DNA of 64,000 bases, from NCBI RefSeq assembly GCF_020889685.1, contig NZ_JACMYO010000019.1, positions 1-64,000 of the forward strand, in the 5' to 3' direction. This stretch comes from Bradyrhizobium oropedii (GTDB lineage: Bacteria; Pseudomonadota; Alphaproteobacteria; Rhizobiales; Xanthobacteraceae). Below are positions 36,638 through 45,819 of the stretch, in pieces. Both the position numbers and the translations under genes were made by a program. The number at the start of each line of letters is the position of its first letter. The first letter of the stretch is position 1. The notes under the pieces are model-generated. The model was not told the DNA's origin and ran no database searches. It saw only the letters and a list, made by a program, of their open reading frames with translations.

Positions 36638-38152
36638 TCACATCTTCTTCCAGTCTCCGATCCGCTCGAACGCATGCGCCGCCCTGTAGATGGTTGCTTC
36701 CTCGAAGTGGCGACCAACGAGCATCAAGCCCACCGGCAGGCCATCCACCATTCCGCATGGCAGCGACATAGCCGGATGGTGCGTGATGTTGAACGGAGCC
36801 GTGTTGGTGAACATCTCTGTCGCGCGAGCGATATAATCCTCTCGGCTGACGTCATGTGGAGGGAGTTGCGTCGCCTTCATCGGCGTCGTCGGTATAAGAA
36901 GCAGATCGTAGTCCTTAAGGGTCTTGTCGTAAGCTGCACTCAGGCGGCGAGACACGTTGACGGCCTTGCCGTAGAATCGCGGCCCGTACGTATTGTTTAC
37001 GTAGGTGCCGAGCAACAGGAACAACTTGGCCTGCTCGGACAGGGAGTTCGCCTTCTGGCGCCACCCTCGATGGAAGTCCATGAGCGACAGTGAAAAGAGG
37101 TCGGATCGGCTGGTACCAAAGCCGTCGCCGAACATCATGGTTTGTGTGGCGCCCTCGGTGCCGATCGGCGTCCAGATCGCGGCACCTTGGAGGTGCATTG
37201 GTACAGAGACCGTTTCAACCGAGGCCCCAAGGTCCTTGAAGCGTTTGGCCGCTTCACGAACCGCTCCATTGACGCCAGCTTCCGCCCCGGGCTGTTCGAA
37301 GCCCTCCTTCAGAACGCCGATCTTCAATCCGCTGACGCTTTGACCGAGTGCTTTCGTGTACTCTTCGACTTTTGGTGCTTTGATGCGCGGATCGTAACCA
37401 TCATCTCCGGCGATCACCTCCAAGAGCAACGCATTGTCGGCGACCGTTGCGGTCATCGGGCCCGTGTGGTCGAGCGTCAGCTCGTTAGGCATGATGCCGG
37501 TATAGGGGACAAGACCCCAAGTAGGCTTCATCCCGTAGATACCGCAAAACGAGGACGGCATGCGTATTGAGCCGCCCTGGTCGCCGCCGATCGCCATATC
37601 GACTTCGCCAAGCGCCACAACAACAGCCGAGCCCGAAGAGGAGCCGCCCGCAGAGTAACCCATTCTATGAGGATTGTGCACCGGTCCGAGCGCACCGGTA
37701 TGGCTACCACCGGATGTGCAAAAGCATTCGCAATGCACTTTACCTGCAATTTCGGCACCCGCATCAAGCATGCGAGTGACAATGGTTGCGTCGATATCTG
37801 GTACGAATCCCTCGAGTGTCGCCGAACCGTTCATCATTGGGACCCCGGCCAACATGACGTTATCTTTTAGAGCGACGGTCTTACCCTTGAGTTTTCCGCC
37901 CGGCGCTCCTTCGATCCTCGCCTTGCGGTACCAGGCGTTGTGCAGATTTTCTTCTACCAGGGGTTGATAACCCGGGGTGCGCGCATATTTCACCGGAGGC
38001 AACTCGTCCGGAACGGCTTCGATGTATCTGTAAGCTTCGAGGGATTGGTTGATCAGGCCGCGGAAGGAGACGATGTCCTCGTCGGTAAGTGAAAGGCCGC
38101 ATTGTGAGGCGACATCACGCAACTGGGCGGGTGTGGGCGGGACAACTGACAC
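36638..38152 (-). CDS. Amidase (amidase signature family)
   Basis: A 504-residue cytosolic hydrolase of amide bonds. The catalytic Ser-cisSer-Lys triad is visible: lysine in KGKTVALKDNVMLAG (about residue 92), and the serine cluster YSAGGSSSGSAVVVALGEVD followed by GGDQGGSIRMPSSFCGIYG. The length is normal. It lies upstream of an ABC importer on the same strand, with a GGGTA direct repeat 107 bp before its start, so it may cleave an imported amide. The exact substrate cannot be inferred. Confidence 0.92.
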   Translation of the reverse strand: MSVVPPTPAQLRDVASQCGLSLTDEDIVSFRGLINQSLEAYRYIEAVPDELPPVKYARTPGYQPLVEENLHNAWYRKARIEGAPGGKLKGKTVALKDNVMLAGVPMMNGSATLEGFVPDIDATIVTRMLDAGAEIAGKVHCECFCTSGGSHTGALGPVHNPHRMGYSAGGSSSGSAVVVALGEVDMAIGGDQGGSIRMPSSFCGIYGMKPTWGLVPYTGIMPNELTLDHTGPMTATVADNALLLEVIAGDDGYDPRIKAPKVEEYTKALGQSVSGLKIGVLKEGFEQPGAEAGVNGAVREAAKRFKDLGASVETVSVPMHLQGAAIWTPIGTEGATQTMMFGDGFGTSRSDLFSLSLMDFHRGWRQKANSLSEQAKLFLLLGTYVNNTYGPRFYGKAVNVSRRLSAAYDKTLKDYDLLLIPTTPMKATQLPPHDVSREDYIARATEMFTNTAPFNITHHPAMSLPCGMVDGLPVGLMLVGRHFEEATIYRAAHAFERIGDWKKM

Positions 38153-38181
38153 TGGGCGCTCCTGTACTTTCCGACGGCAGA

Positions 38182-38273
38182 CCCACTCTGCGATGGGTTC
38201 AATACGGCAAGCCTATTCGACTGCAGGTTGGTCGAACCTGAAGTGGATCGTTCACAGTGGGTAAATTTGGGTA
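38182..38273. promoter_or_regulatory. Upstream region of amidase operon with GGGTA repeat and inverted repeats
   Basis: GGGTA occurs at 38259-38263 and 38269-38273 (10-bp period). Closer to the gene are inverted repeats ACCCA-N8-TGGGT (38182-38199) and AGGTT-N5-AACCT (38225-38239). The layout parallels the region upstream of 29437. Confidence 0.55.
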
Positions 38274-38569
38274 ATTCCGCCAAGAAAGAGGCCGCCGAGA
38301 GCAGAAATTTTCCACTCACACGCCATCGGCAGCGCTTCTTTTCGCGCACGACCGCATGCTGAAAATGCAACCAATAATTGTATGTGGCGACCGGCTCGGC
38401 AGAAGCGGCTAGGGCACCTTGCCGCTGCCGGCGTAAACGCATCAGTCAAAATGAAGAGCCATAGGCGGTAAGTAGCCGGCGTCCGCAGTGTGATGCCTCT
38501 CGGACCCGCATAGCCGGGATGAAGAGCTGACGAGCTTGCATATCCGCGCGTATTAGCTTGGTTCGGCCT

Positions 38570-38947
38570 TCAGTCTGGGGTCGCGGATGAGTGGTGATGT
38601 ACGATTTTCCACTCGCCGTCCTGGCGACGTAGTACGAAAGTGAATCGAGCCGGCGTGGTTACCTGATGACCTTTCCACAGCTGTGAAAAGACATAACTTC
38701 CCACCACCAAGGAAACGTTGTGCGCCAACACCACGGAATGCCATACGTCCATTTTCACGGTAGCGCTGCCGTGAAAATAAGTGCCTATCTCTTTGACGCC
38801 GATATAGAGCTTAGCGCTCGATGTACCGTGAAGCATCGCGTCATCTGTGTATAACGCAGCCAGACGATCCGGTGCGTGCGTGTTGAAAGTTCGCTCCCAG
38901 AGCCCTAGGAACTCGCGGATGTCCGGCATCAAGGGTTCGTTGTTCAC
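38570..38947 (-). CDS. SnoaL/NTF2-like protein
   Basis: A 125-residue protein with the cone-shaped alpha+beta fold pattern: FLGLWERTFNTHAPDRLAAL and YTDDAMLHGT at the N-terminus, and RFTFVLRRQDGEWKIVHHHS at the C-terminus. This fits ketosteroid-isomerase-like/YybH-type small proteins. Such proteins bind or transform small hydrophobic molecules, and a specific role cannot be assigned. It may belong to the amidase locus, but it is separated by ~420 bp of sequence without a gene. Confidence 0.8.
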   Translation of the reverse strand: MNNEPLMPDIREFLGLWERTFNTHAPDRLAALYTDDAMLHGTSSAKLYIGVKEIGTYFHGSATVKMDVWHSVVLAHNVSLVVGSYVFSQLWKGHQVTTPARFTFVLRRQDGEWKIVHHHSSATPD

Positions 38948-40201
38948 TACAAATCTCGAGTCTGGCTGACAAGTTGACGGAGCTGGAATGCACCTTCCGC
39001 TACGCCACTATTATCCGCAAGGCCGGCTGCTTGCGATAAAGCGGCTAAGTCTCACTTTTCTTTATCCATGCTGAGGACAAGGAACCAGGTTCGGCGGGAG
39101 TAAGTAAAGGCTGACAGTATCGCGTACGTTGTCGACCAACAGTGTGGCGCTCGGCAGCTTGAATACGCGACCGCAGCCAAACAGCTGATTTATTCTGGGT
39201 GCGATTGCCTTGGCTGAAACCATCGAAATGCCGAAGGACATTACAGCCCGCCCGCGCTGTGTGGGCTCCAGGCGCAGAAAGGCCCAGTTCGACTAATTCG
39301 ACTGGAGTGTCGAAGCAGAGTCGTAAGCGACCAAGATTAGCGCAACGACGAGGATGCGCCCAGTCCTAAGGTATTCGCGCCCGTGGGACCTCTTCGGCGC
39401 GCTGCCCGCAGCGCCTCACTGCATCCCCGAGCGGGCCGCGATTTCTTACGATAATTGCCTGCTCTCCAGCGTCTATCATCCAATCCACGCAAACCCTGGT
39501 GCCCTGAACGTCATGGCCCCGTCACTCCATCGCGCTGTTACTAGACGTCGCTGTTTGGCAGCCTCTGCGGCCATCCCCACTTCTCCGTTGGGCGCCAAAC
39601 GCACTGTCGGGATCAGGTCATTCCGTTCTATTCGCGACACCCGCCCGATGAGAATAAGTAAAGAAAAGCAGCACTGGCTATTGGCACGCGCTTTGAAATT
39701 AAGAAGTCGTCCCGTCCTGTGATCATGCGAGAACAGACAATGTTGCAAAGACGCAACCGACCCTGGCGAAGCGAGCCAATTGGAGCTGACTAGGAGAATG
39801 AGGTGTCCCGCGCCCCTGCTACAGCTTGTACTTTCCTCTGCAAAGGAATCCCTCCCTTCACGATGGTCGAGATCGGATTGAAGTACTGAGCGGCGTTCTC
39901 GATCCCGATGCACTGCTCGGTCGTGAATGCGAGAGTCGACCGGGAAACCACCATGGCTTCCTTCGCATTGGCGCAAATCATGCACTGCACTACGCGCGGC
40001 ATCTAATGATCGGACCTCCGGTTGGAGCACGCCGCTGATGCCAACACCGTCAGGACATACGCGCTGGATGACATGCTGATCGAGATTGAGGGTGAGCGGC
40101 GCGTGCATAATTCGATCCACGGCGACTGCTTACCCGCATGCCCTCGCGGTCCGAGTTGATCCTCGAATAATCGAATTGCCCGCATTAGACACAGAGGCAT
40201 T
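38948..40201. other. Non-coding or decayed region upstream of the nodU-like gene
   Basis: No complete gene was found. A minus-strand frame at 39790-40002 (70 residues, with IENAAQYFNPISTIVKGG) has protein-like composition but no recognised family and no downstream continuation. I looked for a nod box before 40202 and did not see one. Confidence 0.4.
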
Positions 40202-41914
40202 ATGCGCATCTGCGGTATCAAGCTGACGCATGACGGAGCGATCGCCCTTGTTGAGGACGGGCGGCTTATCTTTTGTATCGAGCAGGAGAAGCGGAGCAAC
40301 AATCCGCGGTATCAAACGATCGAGAATCTCGATGCAATCGTGCTGGCGTTGGCGGAACATGGCCTAGACCCGCGGGAGGTTGATCAGTTCGTCATCGACG
40401 GCTGGGTTGGGAAGGTGGCCTCCGAGTTCCAGATCCTCAGCGGTAACGTTCCTATTACTCTCAAAGGCGCATCGTATATTGAACGCCACGCAGAGGGCCT
40501 TCTGAGCTCGCAGGACGGTTTTGGCCTCAGGCTCGACGGCAGGGATTTCCCTTATAGAAGCTATCCGCACGTCACGAGCCACCTCGCCGCCGCGTACTGC
40601 ACCAGCCCCTTTGCCAAAGCTGGACAGCCTGCTTTCTGCCTCTTGTGGGATGGCGGCACCTTTCCACGTCTCTATCATGTAGGACGCCAGGGCGCCCGGT
40701 TCATCGAGTGCCTGTTCCCGGTGATTGGGCACGTCTATGCCGCTGCAGGCCTTCACTTTGGACCGTACAAGCAGGCGAACCGCGCCAACTGGGACCTGGG
40801 CGACCCCGGCAAGCTGGACCCTGGCGGTGCTGGCAAGCTCAACTTGGGTCTTGCAGGCAAGCTGATGGCCTATATCGCCCTCGGGTCCGTTGAAGAAACC
40901 ATCGTCGCGCTCTTTCAGGAGCTCTACCAGCAGCACTTTGCGGCTGACACGAAGCTTGCCACTTATCGTACCGACATCCAGAGTATGGAATCTGAGCTTG
41001 CGGCTGTGCATGGTTTCTTCGATGCTAGCGAGCGCCGGTTGGAGGCCAAGGCACCCGAAGATGTGCTCGCATCGTTTCATTGCTTCCTCGAGCGTCTGCT
41101 CGTGCGCGAATTGGCAATTGCTTTGCAGCGGCACTCGTGCTTTGCGACACGCAATTTGTGCATAGCCGGTGGCTGCGGGCTCAATATCAAGTGGAACAGT
41201 GCACTACGTGCGACAGCCCTGTTCGACGCAGTCTGGGTGCCTCCCTTTCCGAACGACAGTGGTTCTGCGATCGGGGCCGCTTGCTCTGCAATGGCGGCGG
41301 ACAAAGGCTTCGGGCCGCTGGAATGGTCGGTTTACAGTGGTCCGGCACTGCATGGTAGCGATGTGCCGCCCGAATGGGACGCCGTGCCGTGTAGCATGCA
41401 TGAACTCGCAACTATTCTCGCCAGTAACAAGCCCGTGGTTTTTCTTGCCGGCCGCGGCGAACTTGGACCTCGGGCATTGGGTAGCAGAAGCATTCTGGCA
41501 GCCGCCACATCGCCGCGAATGAAGGATTATCTCAATGACATCAAACATCGCGAACACTTCCGGCCAGTGGCGCCGATATGCCTGGAAGATCGTGCGCCGG
41601 ATATTTTCAGTCCCGGGACGCCGGACCCTTACATGCTTTTCGATCACCAGACACGAGCAGAATGGCGGGATAAAATTCCCGCTGTTGTACATCTCGACGG
41701 ATCTGCGAGATTGCAGACGATTCGCAGGACCTCTCGGCACAAAATTGCCGAGCTTCTCGTCGAATACGAATCGCTCACGGGCATTCCGCTGCTTTGCAAT
41801 ACGAGCGCCAACCAACATGGGCGTGGGTTCTTCCCGCATGTCGCAGCGGCCTGCGAGTGGGGACGCGTGGAACACATATGGTGCGATGGCATGCTGTGGA
41901 CGAAAGCTCCGTAG
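40202..41914 (+). CDS. nodU: NodU-family carbamoyltransferase
   Basis: A 570-residue protein. The N-terminal ASKHA-type domain reads RICGIKLTHDGAIALVEDGR; SHLAAAYCTSPF holds a metal/phosphate-binding histidine; the YrdC-like C-terminal domain has RGELGPRALGSRSILA and KHREHFRPVAP. NodU transfers a carbamoyl group from carbamoyl phosphate to the 6-O position of the non-reducing end of Nod factor. Residues 198-221 carry three 8-residue repeats ending GKL, while homologues as I recall have one. No nod box and no neighbouring nod genes are visible, so its role in Nod-factor decoration is inferred from family only. Confidence 0.85.
   Translation: MRICGIKLTHDGAIALVEDGRLIFCIEQEKRSNNPRYQTIENLDAIVLALAEHGLDPREVDQFVIDGWVGKVASEFQILSGNVPITLKGASYIERHAEGLLSSQDGFGLRLDGRDFPYRSYPHVTSHLAAAYCTSPFAKAGQPAFCLLWDGGTFPRLYHVGRQGARFIECLFPVIGHVYAAAGLHFGPYKQANRANWDLGDPGKLDPGGAGKLNLGLAGKLMAYIALGSVEETIVALFQELYQQHFAADTKLATYRTDIQSMESELAAVHGFFDASERRLEAKAPEDVLASFHCFLERLLVRELAIALQRHSCFATRNLCIAGGCGLNIKWNSALRATALFDAVWVPPFPNDSGSAIGAACSAMAADKGFGPLEWSVYSGPALHGSDVPPEWDAVPCSMHELATILASNKPVVFLAGRGELGPRALGSRSILAAATSPRMKDYLNDIKHREHFRPVAPICLEDRAPDIFSPGTPDPYMLFDHQTRAEWRDKIPAVVHLDGSARLQTIRRTSRHKIAELLVEYESLTGIPLLCNTSANQHGRGFFPHVAAACEWGRVEHIWCDGMLWTKAP
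40793..40864 (+). repeat. Threefold 24-bp in-frame micro-repeat inside the nodU-like gene
   Basis: It encodes DLGDPGKL, DPGGAGKL and NLGLAGKL. All three units end in GKL, so the repeat arose by in-frame duplication of the normally single AGKL turn. Confidence 0.75.
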
Positions 41915-41966
41915 CGAGCGAGCGATTGGCGACCGACGGTGTGCTTCACGCCAAATTCACTGAGCA

Positions 41967-42312
41967 AATGGAGCTGGTAAGCCGTGGCCAGCACGGATCG
42001 TCATTAACCAATGTTCACGCTTTTTGACGGGGCCGCTTCGAGGCGGCTAGCTTGAGCAACGTGAACATTGGGACTGCTACTCTAAGATCCGCAGCTTTTT
42101 GATTTTGTTGTAGAGGGTTTTTCTTGAAAGCCCCAGAGAACTAGCTGTTTTTCCGCGATGAAGCCTGTTCCGTTTCAAGCCTTCTATGATCCATTCCCGC
42201 TCGGAGAATGCATTTTTCGGCTTAGCTGGTGCCGACGCATTCAACAGCGGCCTGAGGACGCCCGCGCTGATATGCGCATCTGGGAGCGTCACGAGCTGGT
42301 TCACGATCTGGC
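41967..42312. repeat. Direct repeat, copy B (3' end of regulator and flank)
   Basis: Homologous to 30063-30387 in the same orientation. In this copy the minus-strand reading frame of the regulator gene is intact from 42077 upward, so it is the parent or the better-preserved copy. The two copies bracket about 11.6 kb that holds the ribose-type importer, the amidase and the nodU-like gene. Confidence 0.8.
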
Positions 42313-43831
42313 GCAATTCCCTTAAATTGCCGGGCCAATTATGGCCAGCGAGCGCCAAAAACGCAGAATTTTCGATCGCCAGCGTTTGGGCATTCGAATC
42401 CCCCTTCGCCTCGACTGTGAAATGCTGAACCAGCTGAGGGAGGTCCTCCAGTCGGTCTGGCAAGGCAGGTAGCTTGATGTCAAGCCCCGAAAACAAGCCG
42501 AGCAGCCGGGGACATAGCACCGTTGGAAGGCCCGCGCCGCGAGCAACCGTCGCAGTTGCGATAATTCGAGCACTGGAGCGCACAATCGATGCGCCGTTCA
42601 AGGGCGCGAAACTACCAGTCTCGAGGTAATCGGCAAGCCGTTCCTGTCCATCACGCGAAAGCTGATCGAGATGCAGCAGCAACACGGTCGTATCGCTTGC
42701 ACTTTCCAGCAGCGACAGTTGGCGTCTCCTGCTCTGATCGCGCTCGGCCCCGAAAAGCGCACCGACCGTATCGATGGCCGAACCGGGTCGGCATTGAAAC
42801 AACGCTGCCTTCGCGTGCTTGCGGTCGCTGAAGGCATGGACCAGGCTGGCTATCCTCCGCTTGCCCGAGCCGGCCTCGCCCCAAACGAGCACAGGACTGG
42901 GATGGGACGCCAGGCGCCTTGCAGTCTCAAGAACGCGTTTCATGATTGAGGACTGTGCGATGACGCCGTGCCTGAAGCCGCTCAACTGGAGTTGGCGCTC
43001 AAGAAGATCGACCTTCTCCCGCAACAAGTGAAGAGTCTTGAACCCGGAGGTGACCTCAAGGACAGACATCTCTAGCGGGACCCGATCGAGCGAGGAGCCC
43101 CCGATGAAGCCCTTGACACCCGTTTCGCCGCAGATATCCAAGAGTTCGTCAGGCTTCGTTATCGGTCCGCCGCCAAGGAGGCAGATCACGTTTCGGTCGA
43201 CGGATTGAGCCACACGCGCAACTGCGCTCGTGCGCGCGGCAAGCTCCGACAAGCTGATCGATGGGTCAGATGCGCTTTCAACGCCACGGTTGAGATTGAA
43301 ATTGATGCAGATGGCCTGAGTACCGGCTTCAACCATGCGCCTTGCTTCGGACTGGGTCCGAGTATAGGCGATCGTCATCAGGCCACGTTTTGCCGCCTTC
43401 ACCAGCAGCTCAATTTCGCGGGCGTAACCTAGGCCGCATTTCTCAAGCAACGACCTCCTGTAGTCATCAATGTGGATGACCGAAGGGAAGTTAGTGACCC
43501 CCGAAAAACCCCATCTACTGATCCGGTCGAGCCAGCGATCGATATCGAGCTGCGGATCAAAGGTACAAGCGCCGAAGAATACCGGCAATTTCGTGCTGGG
43601 CAGGATCTCGGTCCGACCGAAGCCGGCGACGAATTCATTGGTATTGCGGATTGGAAGGATTGAGGCGGGTGAAGAGCCGCCCATCGCGCGAAATCGGCCG
43701 GCATTGAGCGCAAGCACGAAATCTGCCCCTGCTCGTTCGGCCGCTCTCGCAGCCATGCCCGATCCGATCCCCGCCCCCAGCACAAACGAACGGGAATTCC
43801 GGAAGAACTGCCTGATACCGCCTCCCTTCAC
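42077..43831 (-). CDS. Transcriptional regulator: PEP-hydrolase-like TIM barrel + AAA+ + Fis-type HTH
   Basis: A 584-residue protein with a GTG start. Residues 1-265 are a TIM barrel homologous to 27367..28197 (GFSGVTNFPSVIHIDD; KGFIGGSSLDRVPLEMSVLE). A short coiled coil (270-285) leads to an AAA+ domain with Walker A GEAGSGKR (318-325) and VLLLHLDQLS (383-392) in the Walker B position. The sigma-54-contacting GAFTGA loop is absent: GALFGAERDQSRRRQLSLLE occupies that place. The C-terminus (535-584) is a Fis-type HTH (KTASSLGLSRKTLYNKIKKL). So it is NtrC-like in layout but probably not a sigma-54 activator. It follows the polyol-transporter operon and may be its last gene. Confidence 0.85.
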   Translation of the reverse strand: MKGGGIRQFFRNSRSFVLGAGIGSGMAARAAERAGADFVLALNAGRFRAMGGSSPASILPIRNTNEFVAGFGRTEILPSTKLPVFFGACTFDPQLDIDRWLDRISRWGFSGVTNFPSVIHIDDYRRSLLEKCGLGYAREIELLVKAAKRGLMTIAYTRTQSEARRMVEAGTQAICINFNLNRGVESASDPSISLSELAARTSAVARVAQSVDRNVICLLGGGPITKPDELLDICGETGVKGFIGGSSLDRVPLEMSVLEVTSGFKTLHLLREKVDLLERQLQLSGFRHGVIAQSSIMKRVLETARRLASHPSPVLVWGEAGSGKRRIASLVHAFSDRKHAKAALFQCRPGSAIDTVGALFGAERDQSRRRQLSLLESASDTTVLLLHLDQLSRDGQERLADYLETGSFAPLNGASIVRSSARIIATATVARGAGLPTVLCPRLLGLFSGLDIKLPALPDRLEDLPQLVQHFTVEAKGDSNAQTLAIENSAFLALAGHNWPGNLRELRQIVNQLVTLPDAHISAGVLRPLLNASAPAKPKNAFSEREWIIEGLKRNRLHRGKTASSLGLSRKTLYNKIKKLRILE

Positions 43832-43885
43832 CTCGACCGTCCGTGGCTATAGACCGCGTTCGCTTTTTGGCGCGACTAACTAAAA

Positions 43886-44998
43886 TTAGTTCCAATTTGC
43901 GGGTGCATGCAACCGTCGCAGGGCTTTTCCGTCCGTCATGAACAGATGGCAGTCCGCCGGCGAAGCCGCAAGACGAACTTTGCCGGAGCCTTTGAGCGGA
44001 TCGGGCTTTGACGCTTTTGCCACGACTGCCTCCTTTCCGGCGTTGCCATAAACGTAAGTGACGCTGCCAAAATGCTCGACGAAATCGAGATCGAGATCGA
44101 TCGCGATATCCTTCTCTGCGGACGATGGGGAGAAATCATCGGGCCGAATGCCAAGCGTGATCGGCTTGCCGACGAGCGATTTGTCGGGCTCCACGGGGAC
44201 GCAGACCACCGCACCCGCGTCCAGTCGAACGTCCATGCCCGACTCATGCGCTGCCTCGACCTTGCCGCCTAGGAAATTCATTTTGGGCGAGCCGATGAAT
44301 CCCGCGACAAACCGGGACGCCGGATTGTGGTAGAGATCATGTGGGCTTCCCACCTGCTCGATAACGCCGTCCTTGAGCACGACGATCTTGTCGGCCATGG
44401 TCATGGCTTCGATTTGGTCGTGCGTCACATAAATCATCGTGTTGCCAAGCTGCTTGTGAAGCTTGGAAATCTGAACCCGCATTTGGACGCGCAATTCCGT
44501 ATCCAGGTTGGACAACGGCTCATCGAATAAGAACACCTTTGGCTCACGCACAATGGCACGCCCGATTGCCACGCGCTGCCGCTGCCCGCCGGACAGGTGT
44601 CGAGGTTTACGATCCAAGAGATGATCCATTTGCAACAGCGACGCAGTCTGCGCAACCCTGGTATCAATCTCGGCTTTACTAAGTTTCGCCATGCGTAGAG
44701 GAAAGGCGAGATTCTCGCGGACAGTCATATGCGGATAGAGAGCGTAGCTCTGAAACACCATGCCAAGGTTACGATCAGCCGCGTCAACGTCGTTGACGAC
44801 TTCGTTATCGATCAGCAGACGCCCACCGCTAATTCGCTCCAGCCCTCCGATCATGCGCAGCAGCGTCGACTTACCCGACCCGGATGGTCCGACGAAGACG
44901 ACGAACTCGCCATGGTCGATTACCAGGTCGATGTTCCGCAGTACCTGGATAGTCCCGTAGGCCTTGCTGAGGCCTTCCAGACGAACGTCGGCCATCAC
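43886..44998 (-). CDS. Sugar/polyol ABC transporter ATPase (MalK/UgpC type)
   Basis: A 370-residue protein. The N-terminal ATPase domain has Walker A GPSGSGKST, Q-loop VFQSYALYPHMTV, signature LSGGQRQRVAIGRAI, Walker B VFLFDEPLSNLD and the H-loop TH in YVTHDQIEAMTM. The C-terminal ~130 residues are the TOBE/regulatory domain typical of MalK and UgpC. It would power the permeases at 47517 and 48389, separated from them by three enzyme genes. It overlaps the HAD gene by four bases. Confidence 0.93.
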   Translation of the reverse strand: MMADVRLEGLSKAYGTIQVLRNIDLVIDHGEFVVFVGPSGSGKSTLLRMIGGLERISGGRLLIDNEVVNDVDAADRNLGMVFQSYALYPHMTVRENLAFPLRMAKLSKAEIDTRVAQTASLLQMDHLLDRKPRHLSGGQRQRVAIGRAIVREPKVFLFDEPLSNLDTELRVQMRVQISKLHKQLGNTMIYVTHDQIEAMTMADKIVVLKDGVIEQVGSPHDLYHNPASRFVAGFIGSPKMNFLGGKVEAAHESGMDVRLDAGAVVCVPVEPDKSLVGKPITLGIRPDDFSPSSAEKDIAIDLDLDFVEHFGSVTYVYGNAGKEAVVAKASKPDPLKGSGKVRLAASPADCHLFMTDGKALRRLHAPANWN

Positions 44999-45819
44999 GC
45001 TCTCCTCTGTCGCGGGCTTCCAACCAGGGCCGGGATCTCAATGTCTGCCAGGCTCGATACGATGAAATCTGGTCGCGCCAGGGTGGGGTTCTCTCGCGGC
45101 GGAACGCCGGTCGTGACCAGCACGGTTGGAAGGCCAGCTCGCTTACCGGCCTGAATATCCGTCGCAACCTGGTCACCGATCATCAGTGTGGCACTGCGCA
45201 CCGTCCCTAAGCGGGAAAGCGCCGTTTCGATCATGTGTGGCTCGGGCTTACCAACGATCAGGGGTTTGACCTGGGCGGCAGCAGCCACAGCCGTAATTGT
45301 TGCTCCCGCTCCCGGTTCGAATCCATTGGCGGTCGGCAATAGGAGGTCAGGGTTGGTGCCGATGAGGGCGGCTCCGTTCAAAATCGCCTCAACAGCAATC
45401 CGCATCTTCTCATGTGTGATGTGGCGATCGAGACCCATCACCACGATCTCCGGCTCTTGGTCAGTCACGTCCAGACCTACCGCGACGACCGCATTCACAA
45501 GGGAGGTCGCGCCGATGACATATACGCGGCTCGCGTCCGGGTACTTCGCGCGCGCGAGTTCTGCGGCCGCAATCGCGCTAGTAACCACTTCGTTCGGCGC
45601 GATTGCAAGGCCAAACGCTTCCAATTTGCGAGCGACGTCCTCCTGCGTGTGGGTCGAATTGTTTGTCACGAAGCAGAACGGCAGTCCGGCCGCCCGCCAT
45701 CGCGTAAACGCTTCTATGGCATCGACAATTGCGGCATCTCCGCGATAGAGGACGCCATCGAGATCCGAAATGATCCCAGCGACCGACGGCCAGTTGAGGT
45801 GAGAGCTTGGGCTAGCCAT
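44995..45819 (-). CDS. HAD-superfamily phosphatase (NagD/class IIA type)
   Basis: A 274-residue cytosolic phosphatase. Motif I is ISDLDGVLYRGD, motif II FVTNNSTHT, motif III includes KPEPHM, and motif IV is MIGDQVATDIQAGKRAGLPT. The class IIA cap lies between II and III. Such enzymes dephosphorylate sugar phosphates or nucleotides. In this operon it may recycle a phosphorylated intermediate or act against a toxic phosphosugar. It is overlapped by neighbours on both sides, so it is clearly part of the operon. Confidence 0.92.
   Translation of the reverse strand: MASPSSHLNWPSVAGIISDLDGVLYRGDAAIVDAIEAFTRWRAAGLPFCFVTNNSTHTQEDVARKLEAFGLAIAPNEVVTSAIAAAELARAKYPDASRVYVIGATSLVNAVVAVGLDVTDQEPEIVVMGLDRHITHEKMRIAVEAILNGAALIGTNPDLLLPTANGFEPGAGATITAVAAAAQVKPLIVGKPEPHMIETALSRLGTVRSATLMIGDQVATDIQAGKRAGLPTVLVTTGVPPRENPTLARPDFIVSSLADIEIPALVGSPRQRRA

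Noticed and set aside
38513..38540. A CTCGTCAGCTCTTC stretch on the minus strand resembling a tts box
   Set aside because: The first element matches, but the central AAGCT is missing and no effector gene follows.
39100..40201. Possible nod box upstream of the nodU-like gene
   Set aside because: I searched for the 47-bp ATC-N9-GAT-type architecture and found no convincing copy.
43878..43891. AACTAA-AA-TTAGTT inverted repeat between the regulator and the ABC ATPase gene
   Set aside because: A/T-rich and short with no T-tract; it overlaps the ATPase stop and may be chance.
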